Below are positions 45,309 to 52,827 of a stretch of DNA of 64,000 bases, piece after piece. Origin of the DNA: Croceicoccus naphthovorans (GTDB lineage: Bacteria; Pseudomonadota; Alphaproteobacteria; Sphingomonadales; Sphingomonadaceae); contig NZ_CP011770.1 of NCBI RefSeq assembly GCF_001028705.1, positions 61,001-125,000 on the forward strand. The letters run 5' to 3'. Under the pieces are notes generated by a model. The model did no database searches. It was not told the origin of the DNA and saw only the letters and a program-made list of their open reading frames with translations. Numbering within the stretch: the first letter of the stretch is position 1; each line of letters opens with the position of its first letter. A program made the position numbers and the translations under genes.

Positions 45309-46478
45309 ATGCTTGCCGATCTTCCCGCCCAGCCCGCCGATGCGCTTCTTGCGCTGATCAAGCTCTACGCCGCGGACGAACGCGCGGACAAGATCGACCT
45401 TGGCGTCGGCGTCTACCGCACCGGACAGGGCGAGACCCCGGTCTTCGGCGCGATCAAGGGTGCGGAAAAGAAGCTGTACGAAACGCAGGATTCGAAGGCC
45501 TACCTCGGCCCCGAAGGCGACATGGGTTTTGTCGAGGCGCTGAAGCCGCACATCTTCGGCACCGGCTTTGCCGCGATCGACCGGATCGACGGTATGCAGA
45601 CCCCGGGCGGCACCGGGGCCGTGCGGCTTGCCGTCGGCCTAGCGAAGAAGGCGGGCATTACCCGCGTCATCATGGGCACGCCCAGCTGGCCTAACCACGC
45701 GCAAATCCTGAAGGACCTCGACCTTGAAGTCGTAACGTTCAACCACGCCAAGGACGGCGCGGTGGACATGAATGCGGTAAAGGCCGCGATCGCCGATGCG
45801 GGCGCGACCGATGCGATCCTGCTGCACGGTTGCTGCCACAACCCGACCGGCATCGATTATTCGAACGACGACTGGGACGCGATTGCCGCGCTGCTCGCCG
45901 ACAAGGGCCTGCTGCCGATTCTCGACCTTGCCTATCAGGGCCTGGGCGACGGGATGGAAGCCGACGCCTATGGCGTGCGCAAGGTGATGGCCACGGTTCC
46001 AGAGGCGCTGCTGGCCTATTCGTGCGACAAGAACTTCGGCCTCTATCGCGACCGTGTCGGCGCGGTCTACGTCATGGCGGACAAGGACCAGCTGCCTGCT
46101 ATCATGTCGAACGGTGCGGCACTGGCCCGCGCCAACTGGTCGATGCCGCCCGATCACGGCGCAGCGGCGGTTCGCCTCATCCTAGAGGACGAAGCGCTGA
46201 CCGCGCAGTGGCTGGACGAGCTGGACCAGATGCGCACCCGCATGCGTCAGGTTCGCGACAAGCTGGCCGCGGCCGGCACGGCGGGCGGCGTGGACATGGT
46301 GCCCTATGGGACGCAGAACGGGCTGTTTGCGATGCTGCCGCTTTCGTCGGAGCAAATCCTGGCGCTCCGCAACGATCATGCGATCTATATGGCGGGTTCG
46401 GGCCGCATCAACGTGGCTGGCCTGACGATGGGCAATATCGACAAGTTCATCGACGCGGTAGCGGCAGTCAGCGCCTGA
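45309..46478 (+). CDS. tyrB: Aromatic/aspartate aminotransferase (class I)
   Basis: A 389-residue PLP enzyme of fold type I. Key sites: TPSWPNH, HGCCHNPTGID, LDLAYQG (Asp and Tyr near PLP) and the Schiff-base Lys in YSCDKNFGLYRDRVG; the C-terminal substrate Arg lies in GSGRINVAGL. The NFGLYRDR context is typical of the Iota/TyrB-AspC group that exchanges amino groups of aromatic amino acids or aspartate with 2-oxoglutarate. Which substrate dominates cannot be told from sequence. Confidence 0.85.
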   Translation: MLADLPAQPADALLALIKLYAADERADKIDLGVGVYRTGQGETPVFGAIKGAEKKLYETQDSKAYLGPEGDMGFVEALKPHIFGTGFAAIDRIDGMQTPGGTGAVRLAVGLAKKAGITRVIMGTPSWPNHAQILKDLDLEVVTFNHAKDGAVDMNAVKAAIADAGATDAILLHGCCHNPTGIDYSNDDWDAIAALLADKGLLPILDLAYQGLGDGMEADAYGVRKVMATVPEALLAYSCDKNFGLYRDRVGAVYVMADKDQLPAIMSNGAALARANWSMPPDHGAAAVRLILEDEALTAQWLDELDQMRTRMRQVRDKLAAAGTAGGVDMVPYGTQNGLFAMLPLSSEQILALRNDHAIYMAGSGRINVAGLTMGNIDKFIDAVAAVSA

Positions 46479-46485
46479 TCGAGCG

Positions 46486-47004
46486 ATGGACCGGCAGCCC
46501 ACATTGACGGGCTCGCTGGTCCGTCTGCGCCCTTTGGTCGAGGCGGATCGCGACGCATTGTTCGCGGTCGCGTCCGACCCGCTGATTTGGGAACAGCACC
46601 CGGCGCATGACCGGTGGAAGCCGGATGTCTTCGCCGAATTTTTCGACGATGCGCTGGCCAAGGGCGGGGCGCTGGCGGTGGAAGATACGCGCGACGGCAC
46701 GCTGATCGGATCGTCGCGGCTCCAGAATTATGACCCTGCCGATGGTGGTTCGGTAGAGATCGGCTGGACTTTCTTGGCCCGCGAACATTGGCGCACCGGC
46801 GTGAACCGCGAGATGAAGCGGATGATGCTGGACCATGCCTTCGTGCACGTCGCGAAAGTCGTCTTTACGGTTGGTGAGCAAAACCATCGTTCCCGTGCCG
46901 CGATGGCGGGAATGGGTGCGCAACCGACCGGTCTGGTGGAAGAGCACGACACGCCGACCGGCCGTGTCCGTCTGATCCAATATGCGCTGAGCCGGCCCGC
47001 CTAA
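46486..47004 (+). CDS. GNAT-family N-acetyltransferase (RimJ/RimL-like)
   Basis: A 172-residue acetyltransferase: LVRLRPLVEADRDAL at the N-terminus, VEIGWTFLAREHWRTG for the acetyl-CoA pyrophosphate loop region, and the late VGEQNHRSRAAM block typical of RimJ/RimL relatives. The substrate is unknown. It follows the aminotransferase by 7 bases, so they are cotranscribed, and its 3' end overlaps the riboflavin synthase gene tail to tail by 4 bases. Confidence 0.82.
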   Translation: MDRQPTLTGSLVRLRPLVEADRDALFAVASDPLIWEQHPAHDRWKPDVFAEFFDDALAKGGALAVEDTRDGTLIGSSRLQNYDPADGGSVEIGWTFLAREHWRTGVNREMKRMMLDHAFVHVAKVVFTVGEQNHRSRAAMAGMGAQPTGLVEEHDTPTGRVRLIQYALSRPA

Positions 47005-47621
47005 AAGGCGCGAACGTCCTGCATCCGCTTCAGGTAGCGGGCGAGGACGTCTATCTCTAGATTAACGCCGTCGCCTTCCTTCAGCGCGCCCAAGGTCGTC
47101 ACTTCGGCGGTATGCGGAATGATGTTAAGCGAGAAGCGCGCCGATCCGTCGGGCAAATCCTCTACCGCGTTCACCGTCAGCGATACGCCTTCGACCGTGA
47201 TCGATCCCTTGCCCGCGATATAGGGTGCGATGGCATTGGGCGCGTCGATCTCAAGATGCATCGAGCCCCCGCGTTCTTCCCTCATCGCCACCCGTCCCAC
47301 GGCATCGACATGGCCGGTAACGATATGCCCGCCCAGTTCGTCGCCCAGTTTCAGCGCAGGTTCGAGATTCAGGCGCGCGCCATCCTGCCATTGCAGCGGG
47401 GCGGTCTTGCTGATCGTTTCGTCGCTGACGTCGACCGCGAACCACGCGTCGCCCGCCGATCCGCCGCGTTCCACCACCGTCAGGCAGACGCCCGAACAGG
47501 CGATCGATGCGCCGATGGCGATCCTGGCCGGATCGAACGGGCAGGCGATGACAAGGCGGGTGTCGCCGGTACGGCTGACAGAGGTGACGGTGCCGATGGC
47601 GGTTACGATTCCGGTGAACAT
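47001..47621 (-). CDS. ribE: Riboflavin synthase alpha chain
   Basis: A 206-residue protein starting MFTGIVTAIGTV at ATG 47621 (longer upstream frame is spurious). Two lumazine-binding halves are visible: CSGVCLTVV with GDELGGHIVTGHVD in the first, and VEGVSLTVNAVE with PHTAEVTTLG in the second. It converts two molecules of 6,7-dimethyl-8-ribityllumazine into riboflavin and the pyrimidinedione. It lies 10 bases downstream of ribD, as one transcription unit. No FMN riboswitch is seen upstream of either gene. Confidence 0.95.
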   Translation of the reverse strand: MFTGIVTAIGTVTSVSRTGDTRLVIACPFDPARIAIGASIACSGVCLTVVERGGSAGDAWFAVDVSDETISKTAPLQWQDGARLNLEPALKLGDELGGHIVTGHVDAVGRVAMREERGGSMHLEIDAPNAIAPYIAGKGSITVEGVSLTVNAVEDLPDGSARFSLNIIPHTAEVTTLGALKEGDGVNLEIDVLARYLKRMQDVRAF

Positions 47622-47631
47622 GCTTCGCCCT

Positions 47632-48645
47632 CTATCGGGTCCGCGCGTAGACTTCCAGCGTATCGGCACCCAGCATGCGACGGTCGGCAAATTTCCAGCG
47701 ACCATGCGCCCCGGCCAGCGCACCCAGCCCTATGTCGGCAATCCCCGGCCTGCCGCCCCCGATGACGATAGGCGCGCAATAGACCAGCAGCCGGTCGACA
47801 TGATCGGCGGCAAGGAACGCCGCTGCGGTCTGCGCGCCGCCCTCGACAAAGAGGTATTGCGCCGAGGCAAGCGGCGACAGATCGGCGGGGTCGGACAGTC
47901 TGTGCCAGCCATCGGGCGCAGGACTGCGGCTGAGCACCCAGCGCTCCGGGCTGCGCGTACCTAATCCGGGCAAGCGCACGTCGAGGCGGGGCCGGTCGGT
48001 GCGCAAGGTTCCACCCCCGACAAGGATCGCATCATGTCGCGCGCGTTCGAGGTGGGTATGCGCACGCGCCTCGGCTCCGGTGATCCACTGGCTCTCTCCG
48101 CTGGCCGTGGCAATGCAGCCGTCGATGGACAGCGCCAGTTTCAGCGTCACGAACGGCCGACCCGATTCGGCACGCATAAGGTATCCGGCCAGCGAAGCGC
48201 GCGATGCCGCGCACTCTGCCTCCACCACCGCGATCCCGGCTTCGCGCAGCATCGCGACGCCATCGCCAGCCGTGCGCGGATCCGGATCGCCGCAACCGAC
48301 CACCACGCGCGCCACGCCAGCCTCTCGCAGTAGTCTCGCACAACACGGCCCGCGCTCGCTTTGATGCGCGCAGGGTTCCAGCGTTACATAGGCCGACGCA
48401 CCGCGCGCAGCCGCACCCGCCGCTGCCAGTGCCATCGCCTCTGCATGGGGCCGCCCGCCCGGCTGGGTCCAGCCGCGCCCGACGACGCGTCCGTCTTTGA
48501 CCAATACGCAGCCAACGGCGGGATTGGGGCGAGACAGCGGCCTGCCCCGCTCTGCAAGGAGGGCGGCGGCGTTCAGCCAGCGGCGGTCGCTATCGGTCAG
48601 ATTGCCTTGCAACGCTGTTCCCGGCCTCGATCTCTTCCAGCGCAC
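47632..48645 (-). CDS. ribD: Bifunctional riboflavin deaminase/reductase RibD
   Basis: A 337-residue enzyme with an N-terminal CMP/dCMP-type deaminase domain (PNPAVGCVLV, Zn site PHAEAMAL, then EPCAHQSERGPCC) and a C-terminal reductase domain (LKLALSIDGCIA, ILVGGGTLRTD, LFVEGG). It performs the deamination and reduction steps of riboflavin synthesis. The ATG at 48645 overlaps the upstream gene by 56 bases; a later start near LTDSDRRWLN would avoid this but has no ATG or GTG. Confidence 0.93.
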   Translation of the reverse strand: MRWKRSRPGTALQGNLTDSDRRWLNAAALLAERGRPLSRPNPAVGCVLVKDGRVVGRGWTQPGGRPHAEAMALAAAGAAARGASAYVTLEPCAHQSERGPCCARLLREAGVARVVVGCGDPDPRTAGDGVAMLREAGIAVVEAECAASRASLAGYLMRAESGRPFVTLKLALSIDGCIATASGESQWITGAEARAHTHLERARHDAILVGGGTLRTDRPRLDVRLPGLGTRSPERWVLSRSPAPDGWHRLSDPADLSPLASAQYLFVEGGAQTAAAFLAADHVDRLLVYCAPIVIGGGRPGIADIGLGALAGAHGRWKFADRRMLGADTLEVYARTR

Positions 48646-49078
48646 GTTGACGCGCTGCCTCTTCGGCTGCGGCCTGTGCGGCGCGTTCCGCTTCGCCCTC
48701 GGCCTTCGCGGCCTCTACGTCCATGCCCGATGCACGCCCGATCGCTTCGTAGACTTCGCGAACCTTCGCCTCACGCTCGGCGCGTTCAGCCCTTAACGCG
48801 TCCTGCTTTTCCTGGTTGGCGATGTTCGATGCCATGATCTCTTCATCGGTCCGGCCCGGTTCGAACGTGGTGATCCAGTCTATCTGCGGGCGCGGCGGCG
48901 GACCAACCTCTTCCTGTCCCCACATCAGGATGAAGATGGAACAAGTGAGCGCCGCGGATACCGCCATGATGCGTAGCCGATGCGGGTTTTCCTCCCGCCA
49001 CACGCTATAGAAATCGCGCGCGGCGGCAAAGACGTTGAATAGCGAGAAAAAGCGCGAGAAGGCGGATCGGGATTGCAT
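48590..49078 (-). CDS. Single-pass membrane protein with coiled-coil tail
   Basis: Using ATG 49078 (MQSRSAFSRFF; alternative 49093) the product is 162 residues. One membrane helix lies at about 38-53 (IMAVSAALTCSIFILMW), then a periplasmic or cytoplasmic Ala/Glu/Arg-rich coiled coil (AERAEREAKVREVYEAI, later EGEAERAAQAAAEEAARQ). I do not recognise a named family. It overlaps ribD in part, so it is probably cotranscribed. Confidence 0.6.
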   Translation of the reverse strand: MQSRSAFSRFFSLFNVFAAARDFYSVWREENPHRLRIMAVSAALTCSIFILMWGQEEVGPPPRPQIDWITTFEPGRTDEEIMASNIANQEKQDALRAERAEREAKVREVYEAIGRASGMDVEAAKAEGEAERAAQAAAEEAARQRALEEIEAGNSVARQSDR

Positions 49079-49145
49079 CGTTGCGGCTTTCATAGGGATT
49101 CGCCCCGGCTTTAGCCAGATGTGCCTGTCGCTCAGCCGAACGCGT

Positions 49146-49910
49146 TTAGTCGAATTGGGCGTATAGCGTGGGCCCGTGGCGCTTCAGCCATCGCTCTGCC
49201 GCAGCGAGGTCGGGATCGGCGATGCGGGCCAGCAAGGCATAAAATCGCGGCGAGTGATCGAAATGGACAAGGTGCGCGACTTCGTGCGCCACGACGGAGC
49301 GGCGGACATGGTCGGGCGCCATGATCAGCCGCCAGTTGATCCGCACCGTCCCCCCGTTTGAACAACTGCCCCACCGGCGGCGGGCGCGGCTGGACTTTAT
49401 CTCGGGCACGGGCCGGTCGGCGCGGGCGCAGAATTCGGACAGGTCGGCGGCGGCGAAGGCCAGCAATTCGCCTTCCAGCCAGCGAGCGATGCGGCGGGCC
49501 ACGGCATCCTGTGGGCCGCCGATACGCAGATCATCCCCGACCAGCGCCGGGGTGCGGGGCAGGCGGCTTTCCCAGACGATGCGCAAGGTGCGCCCGCGAT
49601 AGGGTACGGTGCTGCCGGGGACGATGTCCTGCGCCTTGGGTACGGCGGAGCGGCGGCTGGCCAGCCATTCGCTGCGCGACCGGGCAAAGTCCGCGCCTTC
49701 CGAAAACGGGGCCCATCGCGGGATCGAGACACGCGCTTCGTTGCCATCGGCGCTAAGCCGCAAGGTCAGGCGACGCGCGGTTGGATGGCGGCGGACGATT
49801 AGCGGCAGGGCGGTTCCGTCCGGCATCGCCAGCGTGCCACGCCACTCAGTCGGCGGCGCCGCCTTGCGCTTCAGGAAGCTTTCCAGCCCGCGCCGCGCCC
49901 GGCTGGTCAT
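49146..49910 (-). CDS. YgjP-like metallopeptidase (DUF45)
   Basis: A 254-residue protein whose C-terminal domain has the zinc motif HEVAHLVHFDHS (HExxH plus the downstream His region), preceded by RRRWGSCSNGGTVRINWRL in two parts (RRRWGSC and INWRL), as in DUF45/YgjP-type peptidases. The natural substrate is unknown. Its start overlaps the stop of the YcgN gene (ATGA). Confidence 0.85.
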   Translation of the reverse strand: MTSRARRGLESFLKRKAAPPTEWRGTLAMPDGTALPLIVRRHPTARRLTLRLSADGNEARVSIPRWAPFSEGADFARSRSEWLASRRSAVPKAQDIVPGSTVPYRGRTLRIVWESRLPRTPALVGDDLRIGGPQDAVARRIARWLEGELLAFAAADLSEFCARADRPVPEIKSSRARRRWGSCSNGGTVRINWRLIMAPDHVRRSVVAHEVAHLVHFDHSPRFYALLARIADPDLAAAERWLKRHGPTLYAQFD

Positions 49911-50395
49911 TCGTCTTCCTCTTCGGGAGCCGGGACAAGCTGAAATCCCTCGATCATGACGTGCTCTTCGATCGGGCCAGCCTCGTCCTCGGATATGACG
50001 CGCCCCGCCACCGATATGCCCGCATCGATCACCGCATTCCGGTCACCGCTGATCAGATAATGCCATGAGGGCAGCGGTTCGCCCGCCGCGCGCAGCCGAT
50101 AGGCGCAAGTCTGGGGCAACCATGCCAGTGTCCCTGCCGTTTCCCGCGTCAGTTGCAGGCAATCGGGCACTTTCGCCTTGCGGTTCGGGTAGTCGGTACA
50201 CCGCGCCGTCTCGCAATCCAGCAGCGTGCAGGCGACGTTGGTTTCGTAGATCGCGCCGGTATCGGCATCTTCCAGCTTGTGCAGGCAACACTGCCCGCAC
50301 CCGTCGCACAGCGCCTCCCACTCGGCATCGTTCAGCGTGTCGAGCGGGCGTTCCCAAAAAGGAGTGGCCCGGAAGGGGGGCGTTATTTCACCCAT
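49907..50395 (-). CDS. YcgN-family cysteine-cluster protein (UPF0260)
   Basis: A 162-residue protein: FWERPLDTLNDAEWEALCDGCGQCCLHKLED read in parts (FWERPLDTL, then CDGCGQCC), followed by ACTLLDCETARCTDY and PQTCAYRL. The clustered Cys residues suggest a metal or Fe-S site; the function is not established. It overlaps both neighbours (13 bases with the SCO gene upstream, 4 with the peptidase downstream). Confidence 0.88.
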   Translation of the reverse strand: MGEITPPFRATPFWERPLDTLNDAEWEALCDGCGQCCLHKLEDADTGAIYETNVACTLLDCETARCTDYPNRKAKVPDCLQLTRETAGTLAWLPQTCAYRLRAAGEPLPSWHYLISGDRNAVIDAGISVAGRVISEDEAGPIEEHVMIEGFQLVPAPEEEDE

Positions 50396-50973
50396 TTCGC
50401 CAGGTCTTGCGCCACCGCCTTGCCACCCTTGTCAGTGGGCAGAAGGGCGACCGGATTGCCTTGCGGATCGAACAGCACGGTCTGGTTGGTATGGTTGACG
50501 AGATAGCCGCCGTTTTCGGTCGGCTCGCCCTTTTCGAACCAGACGACGAACTTCTTGGCCGTGGCGGCAATATCATCGACGCTACCGGTCAGCCCGATCA
50601 TGCGCGGGTGGAAGGAATCGGTGAACTCGGCCAGCACTTCGGGTGTGTCGCGTTCGGGATCGACGGTGATGAAGATCGGGGTGACGTTCTTGCCCTGCTC
50701 GGGACTGTCTTTCTCGAACTGGCGCAGGCCTTGTCCGATGGCGACGGCGTCGACCGGGCAGACATCGGGGCAGAAGGTGTAGCCGAAGTAGACGATCCGC
50801 CACTGTCCGGCGAATTCTTTCCATTCGACGGTCTTGCCGTCTTCGCCGGTCAGCGCGAAATCGCCGCCGATCAGCGCCCCGGCCAGCGGCGGTTCGGCGC
50901 TGGCATCGGCCTGCTTCGGCGCGTCGCAGGCGGCCAGCAGCAGGGGGGTAAGCAAAAGGGCGAAAAGACGCAT
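50383..50973 (-). CDS. SCO1/SenC-family copper-binding lipoprotein
   Basis: From ATG 50973 the 196-residue product begins MRLFALLLTPLLLAAC, a lipoprotein signal with a lipobox ending at Cys16 (a frame start at 51012 is less likely). The thioredoxin-like domain has the copper motif CPDVCP and a later His (LVNHTNQ). Such proteins deliver copper to, or reduce, the CuA site of cytochrome c oxidase in the periplasm. Confidence 0.9.
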   Translation of the reverse strand: MRLFALLLTPLLLAACDAPKQADASAEPPLAGALIGGDFALTGEDGKTVEWKEFAGQWRIVYFGYTFCPDVCPVDAVAIGQGLRQFEKDSPEQGKNVTPIFITVDPERDTPEVLAEFTDSFHPRMIGLTGSVDDIAATAKKFVVWFEKGEPTENGGYLVNHTNQTVLFDPQGNPVALLPTDKGGKAVAQDLAKWVK

Positions 50974-51115
50974 GAAGCGGTTTGTTTCTTGGGGCATGGC
51001 GGGGCGGTTCATGTCCTGCTAAGAGGCTGGACGCAAGGGGAAGGACATCGCAATTTTCATGATCGGTCGCGCATTCGCGATCGGACGAGCGACGGGCGGA
51101 CGAGCGACGGGCAAG

Positions 51116-51748
51116 ATGGGTCTTATGAACACGGGTTTCACGTTTCGCGGCGGTTTGCGGGCCGCGGTTCTTTTTGCAGCGGCGGCGGGCCTTGCCACTT
51201 CGGTACCGGCGGCGGCGCAGTTTTCCGACGGGTACAAGTTTCTTGAAGCCGTGAAAAAGCGCGAGGGGGACGAGGTTACCAAGGCCCTGTCCGAACCCGG
51301 ATCGACGATCATCAACACGCGCAATATCTCCACCGGGGAATCGGCGCTGCACATCGTGGTCGAACGCCGCGATCTCGTCTGGGTGAAGTTCCTGCTGCAA
51401 AAGGGCGCCAATCCCAATATCCGCGACAATAAGGGCGTGACCCCGCTCGAACTCGCCGCATCGCTTCGCTTTATCGAAGCGATCGAGGCGCTGGCAGAGG
51501 CCGGGGCCGATGTCGATGAGACGAATTCCACCGGCGAAACCGCCCTGATGCTGGCAACGCATATCCGCGATGGCGAGATGGCGAAGGTCCTGCTGGAACA
51601 CGGTGCCAACCCCGACAAGACCGACAATTCGGGCCGCACCGCGCGTGAATATGCAGAGCTGGACGGGCGCACCAGCCCGGTCCTGGCGCTGATCCAGTCG
51701 TCGGATACGGAGAAGGACGCGGGAACCTACGGTCCCGCGATCCGCTGA
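51116..51748 (+). CDS. Secreted ankyrin-repeat protein
   Basis: The start is placed at ATG 51116 (or 51125); upstream ATG 51059 would translate a 15-bp tandem repeat. A signal peptide (LRAAVLFAAAAGLATSVPAAAQ) is followed by four to five ankyrin units (GESALHIVVERRD, KGVTPLELAASL, TGETALMLATHI, SGRTAREYAEL). It is a periplasmic protein-binding module; the partner is unknown. It faces the SCO gene divergently. Confidence 0.82.
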   Translation: MGLMNTGFTFRGGLRAAVLFAAAAGLATSVPAAAQFSDGYKFLEAVKKREGDEVTKALSEPGSTIINTRNISTGESALHIVVERRDLVWVKFLLQKGANPNIRDNKGVTPLELAASLRFIEAIEALAEAGADVDETNSTGETALMLATHIRDGEMAKVLLEHGANPDKTDNSGRTAREYAELDGRTSPVLALIQSSDTEKDAGTYGPAIR

Positions 51749-51755
51749 TCATATT

Positions 51756-52436
51756 ATGCCCGCACCTGCCAACGCTTCGCCCGATCTTGCCGACCTGACG
51801 CTGGAGGAACTGGCTCAGGCGCTGGCCCCTGCCGTTGCGGATGCCGCGATTTTCGACGGGTGGAGCGAGAAGGCGGTTGCCGCTGCGGCAGAGCTGGAAG
51901 GCATCGATCCCGATGTCGCGCGGCTGGCCTATCCCGGCGGGGCGATGGACATGATCGCCGCGTGGATCGCCGAAACCGACCGCGCAATGGCAGAGGCGCT
52001 GCCCGCAGACATGCTGCAACAGATGGGCTTCGGCGGGCGGATCAAGGCGCTGTTGATCTTCCGCCTCGAACACGTTGCCGACCGGCGCGAAGCTTTGCGC
52101 CGGGCGCTTGCCGTGATGGCCAAACCGCAGAACGTGGTGCGCGCGGCAAAGCTGGGCTGGTCGTCTGCCGACCTGATGTGGCGCATGGCGGGCGACACTG
52201 CAGCCGATTTCAACCACTATTCGAAACGCGCTATCCTTGCCTCGATCTATGCCGCGACATTGGCCGTGTTCGTGGATGACGAGAGCGAGAATCAGGCGGA
52301 CACTTACGCTTTTCTCGACCGGCGGCTGGAAGATGTGGCGCGGTTCGGCAAGGCCAAGGCGCGGCTGACCGGGGCGGATCGCGAACGGTTCAGCCCGGCG
52401 CGGTTGCTGGGACGCTTGCGCTATCCGGTCCGCTGA
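51756..52436 (+). CDS. coq9: COQ9-family ubiquinone biosynthesis protein
   Basis: A 226-residue protein with the COQ9 pattern: AAIFDGWSEKAV near the N-terminus, the IWxxGD-like block LMWRMAGDTAADFNHYSKR seen as LMWRMAGDT then FNHYSKRA, and LAVFVDD. It is a lipid-binding partner of Coq7 in ubiquinone synthesis in alphaproteobacteria and mitochondria. The gene is 7 bases after the ankyrin gene. Confidence 0.9.
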   Translation: MPAPANASPDLADLTLEELAQALAPAVADAAIFDGWSEKAVAAAAELEGIDPDVARLAYPGGAMDMIAAWIAETDRAMAEALPADMLQQMGFGGRIKALLIFRLEHVADRREALRRALAVMAKPQNVVRAAKLGWSSADLMWRMAGDTAADFNHYSKRAILASIYAATLAVFVDDESENQADTYAFLDRRLEDVARFGKAKARLTGADRERFSPARLLGRLRYPVR

Positions 52437-52454
52437 TCGCAGGCAGCGATCGGT

Positions 52455-52468
52455 TTGATCTCGATCAA
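52455..52468. promoter_or_regulatory. FNR/FixK-type box upstream of feoAB
   Basis: TTGAT-CTCG-ATCAA matches the FNR/FnrL consensus TTGAT-N4-ATCAA at every defined base. It is centred about 60 bases before the feoA ATG at 52522, a suitable position for activation under low oxygen. Confidence 0.7.
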
Positions 52469-52489
52469 ATAATGAGAATGAGTTGCAAA
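52467..52489. promoter_or_regulatory. Fur-like site upstream of feoAB
   Basis: AAATAATGAGAATGAGTTGCAAA resembles an alphaproteobacterial Fur box (TGAGAATGA core with AT-rich flanks). It abuts the FNR box, so repression by iron and activation by low oxygen could meet here. Confidence 0.45.
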
Positions 52490-52521
52490 GTCTCTGACTT
52501 TGTGTGATCCGGCGCGTCAGC

Positions 52522-52827
52522 ATGGCTGACCACTCCGAAAATTTGGCCGATTGGCCGCTGGGACAGGCCGCTCGCGTGCTTGCGGTGGACTGGGATTCTC
52601 TCGAATCGGGCGAGGCGCGCCGCCTCCACGCGCTTGGCATAGACTGCGGCGCGGTCCTGCGTCCGGCGCACCGCGGCATCTTTGCCGGACGCGATCCGAT
52701 CGCGGTCGAGGTCGGTCGGATGACCGTGGCCCTTCGCCGGGCGCACGCCGTCGCCATCACGGTCGAAGCCGCGCCCGATGAAGACGTGCACCCGGCCTAT
52801 GTCTCGGCAGGGGTTGGCGCGAAATGA
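52522..52827 (+). CDS. feoA: Ferrous iron transport protein A
   Basis: The 101-residue product from ATG 52522 has the SH3-like FeoA domain (RLHALGIDCGAVLRP, later DPIAVEVGRMTVALRR). FeoA is a small cytoplasmic partner of FeoB. It overlaps feoB by 4 bases (ATGA), and an earlier ATG at 52504 is less likely because the FeoA family start comes later. Confidence 0.85.
   Translation: MADHSENLADWPLGQAARVLAVDWDSLESGEARRLHALGIDCGAVLRPAHRGIFAGRDPIAVEVGRMTVALRRAHAVAITVEAAPDEDVHPAYVSAGVGAK

Noticed and set aside
47001..48645. FMN riboswitch for the rib genes
   Set aside because: No conserved RFN-like helices are visible upstream of ribD or ribE, and ribD starts within the preceding gene.
51471..52760. 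429-codon minus-strand frame across the ankyrin, coq9 and feoA genes
   Set aside because: It spans three well-supported genes on the other strand and shows low-complexity antisense composition.
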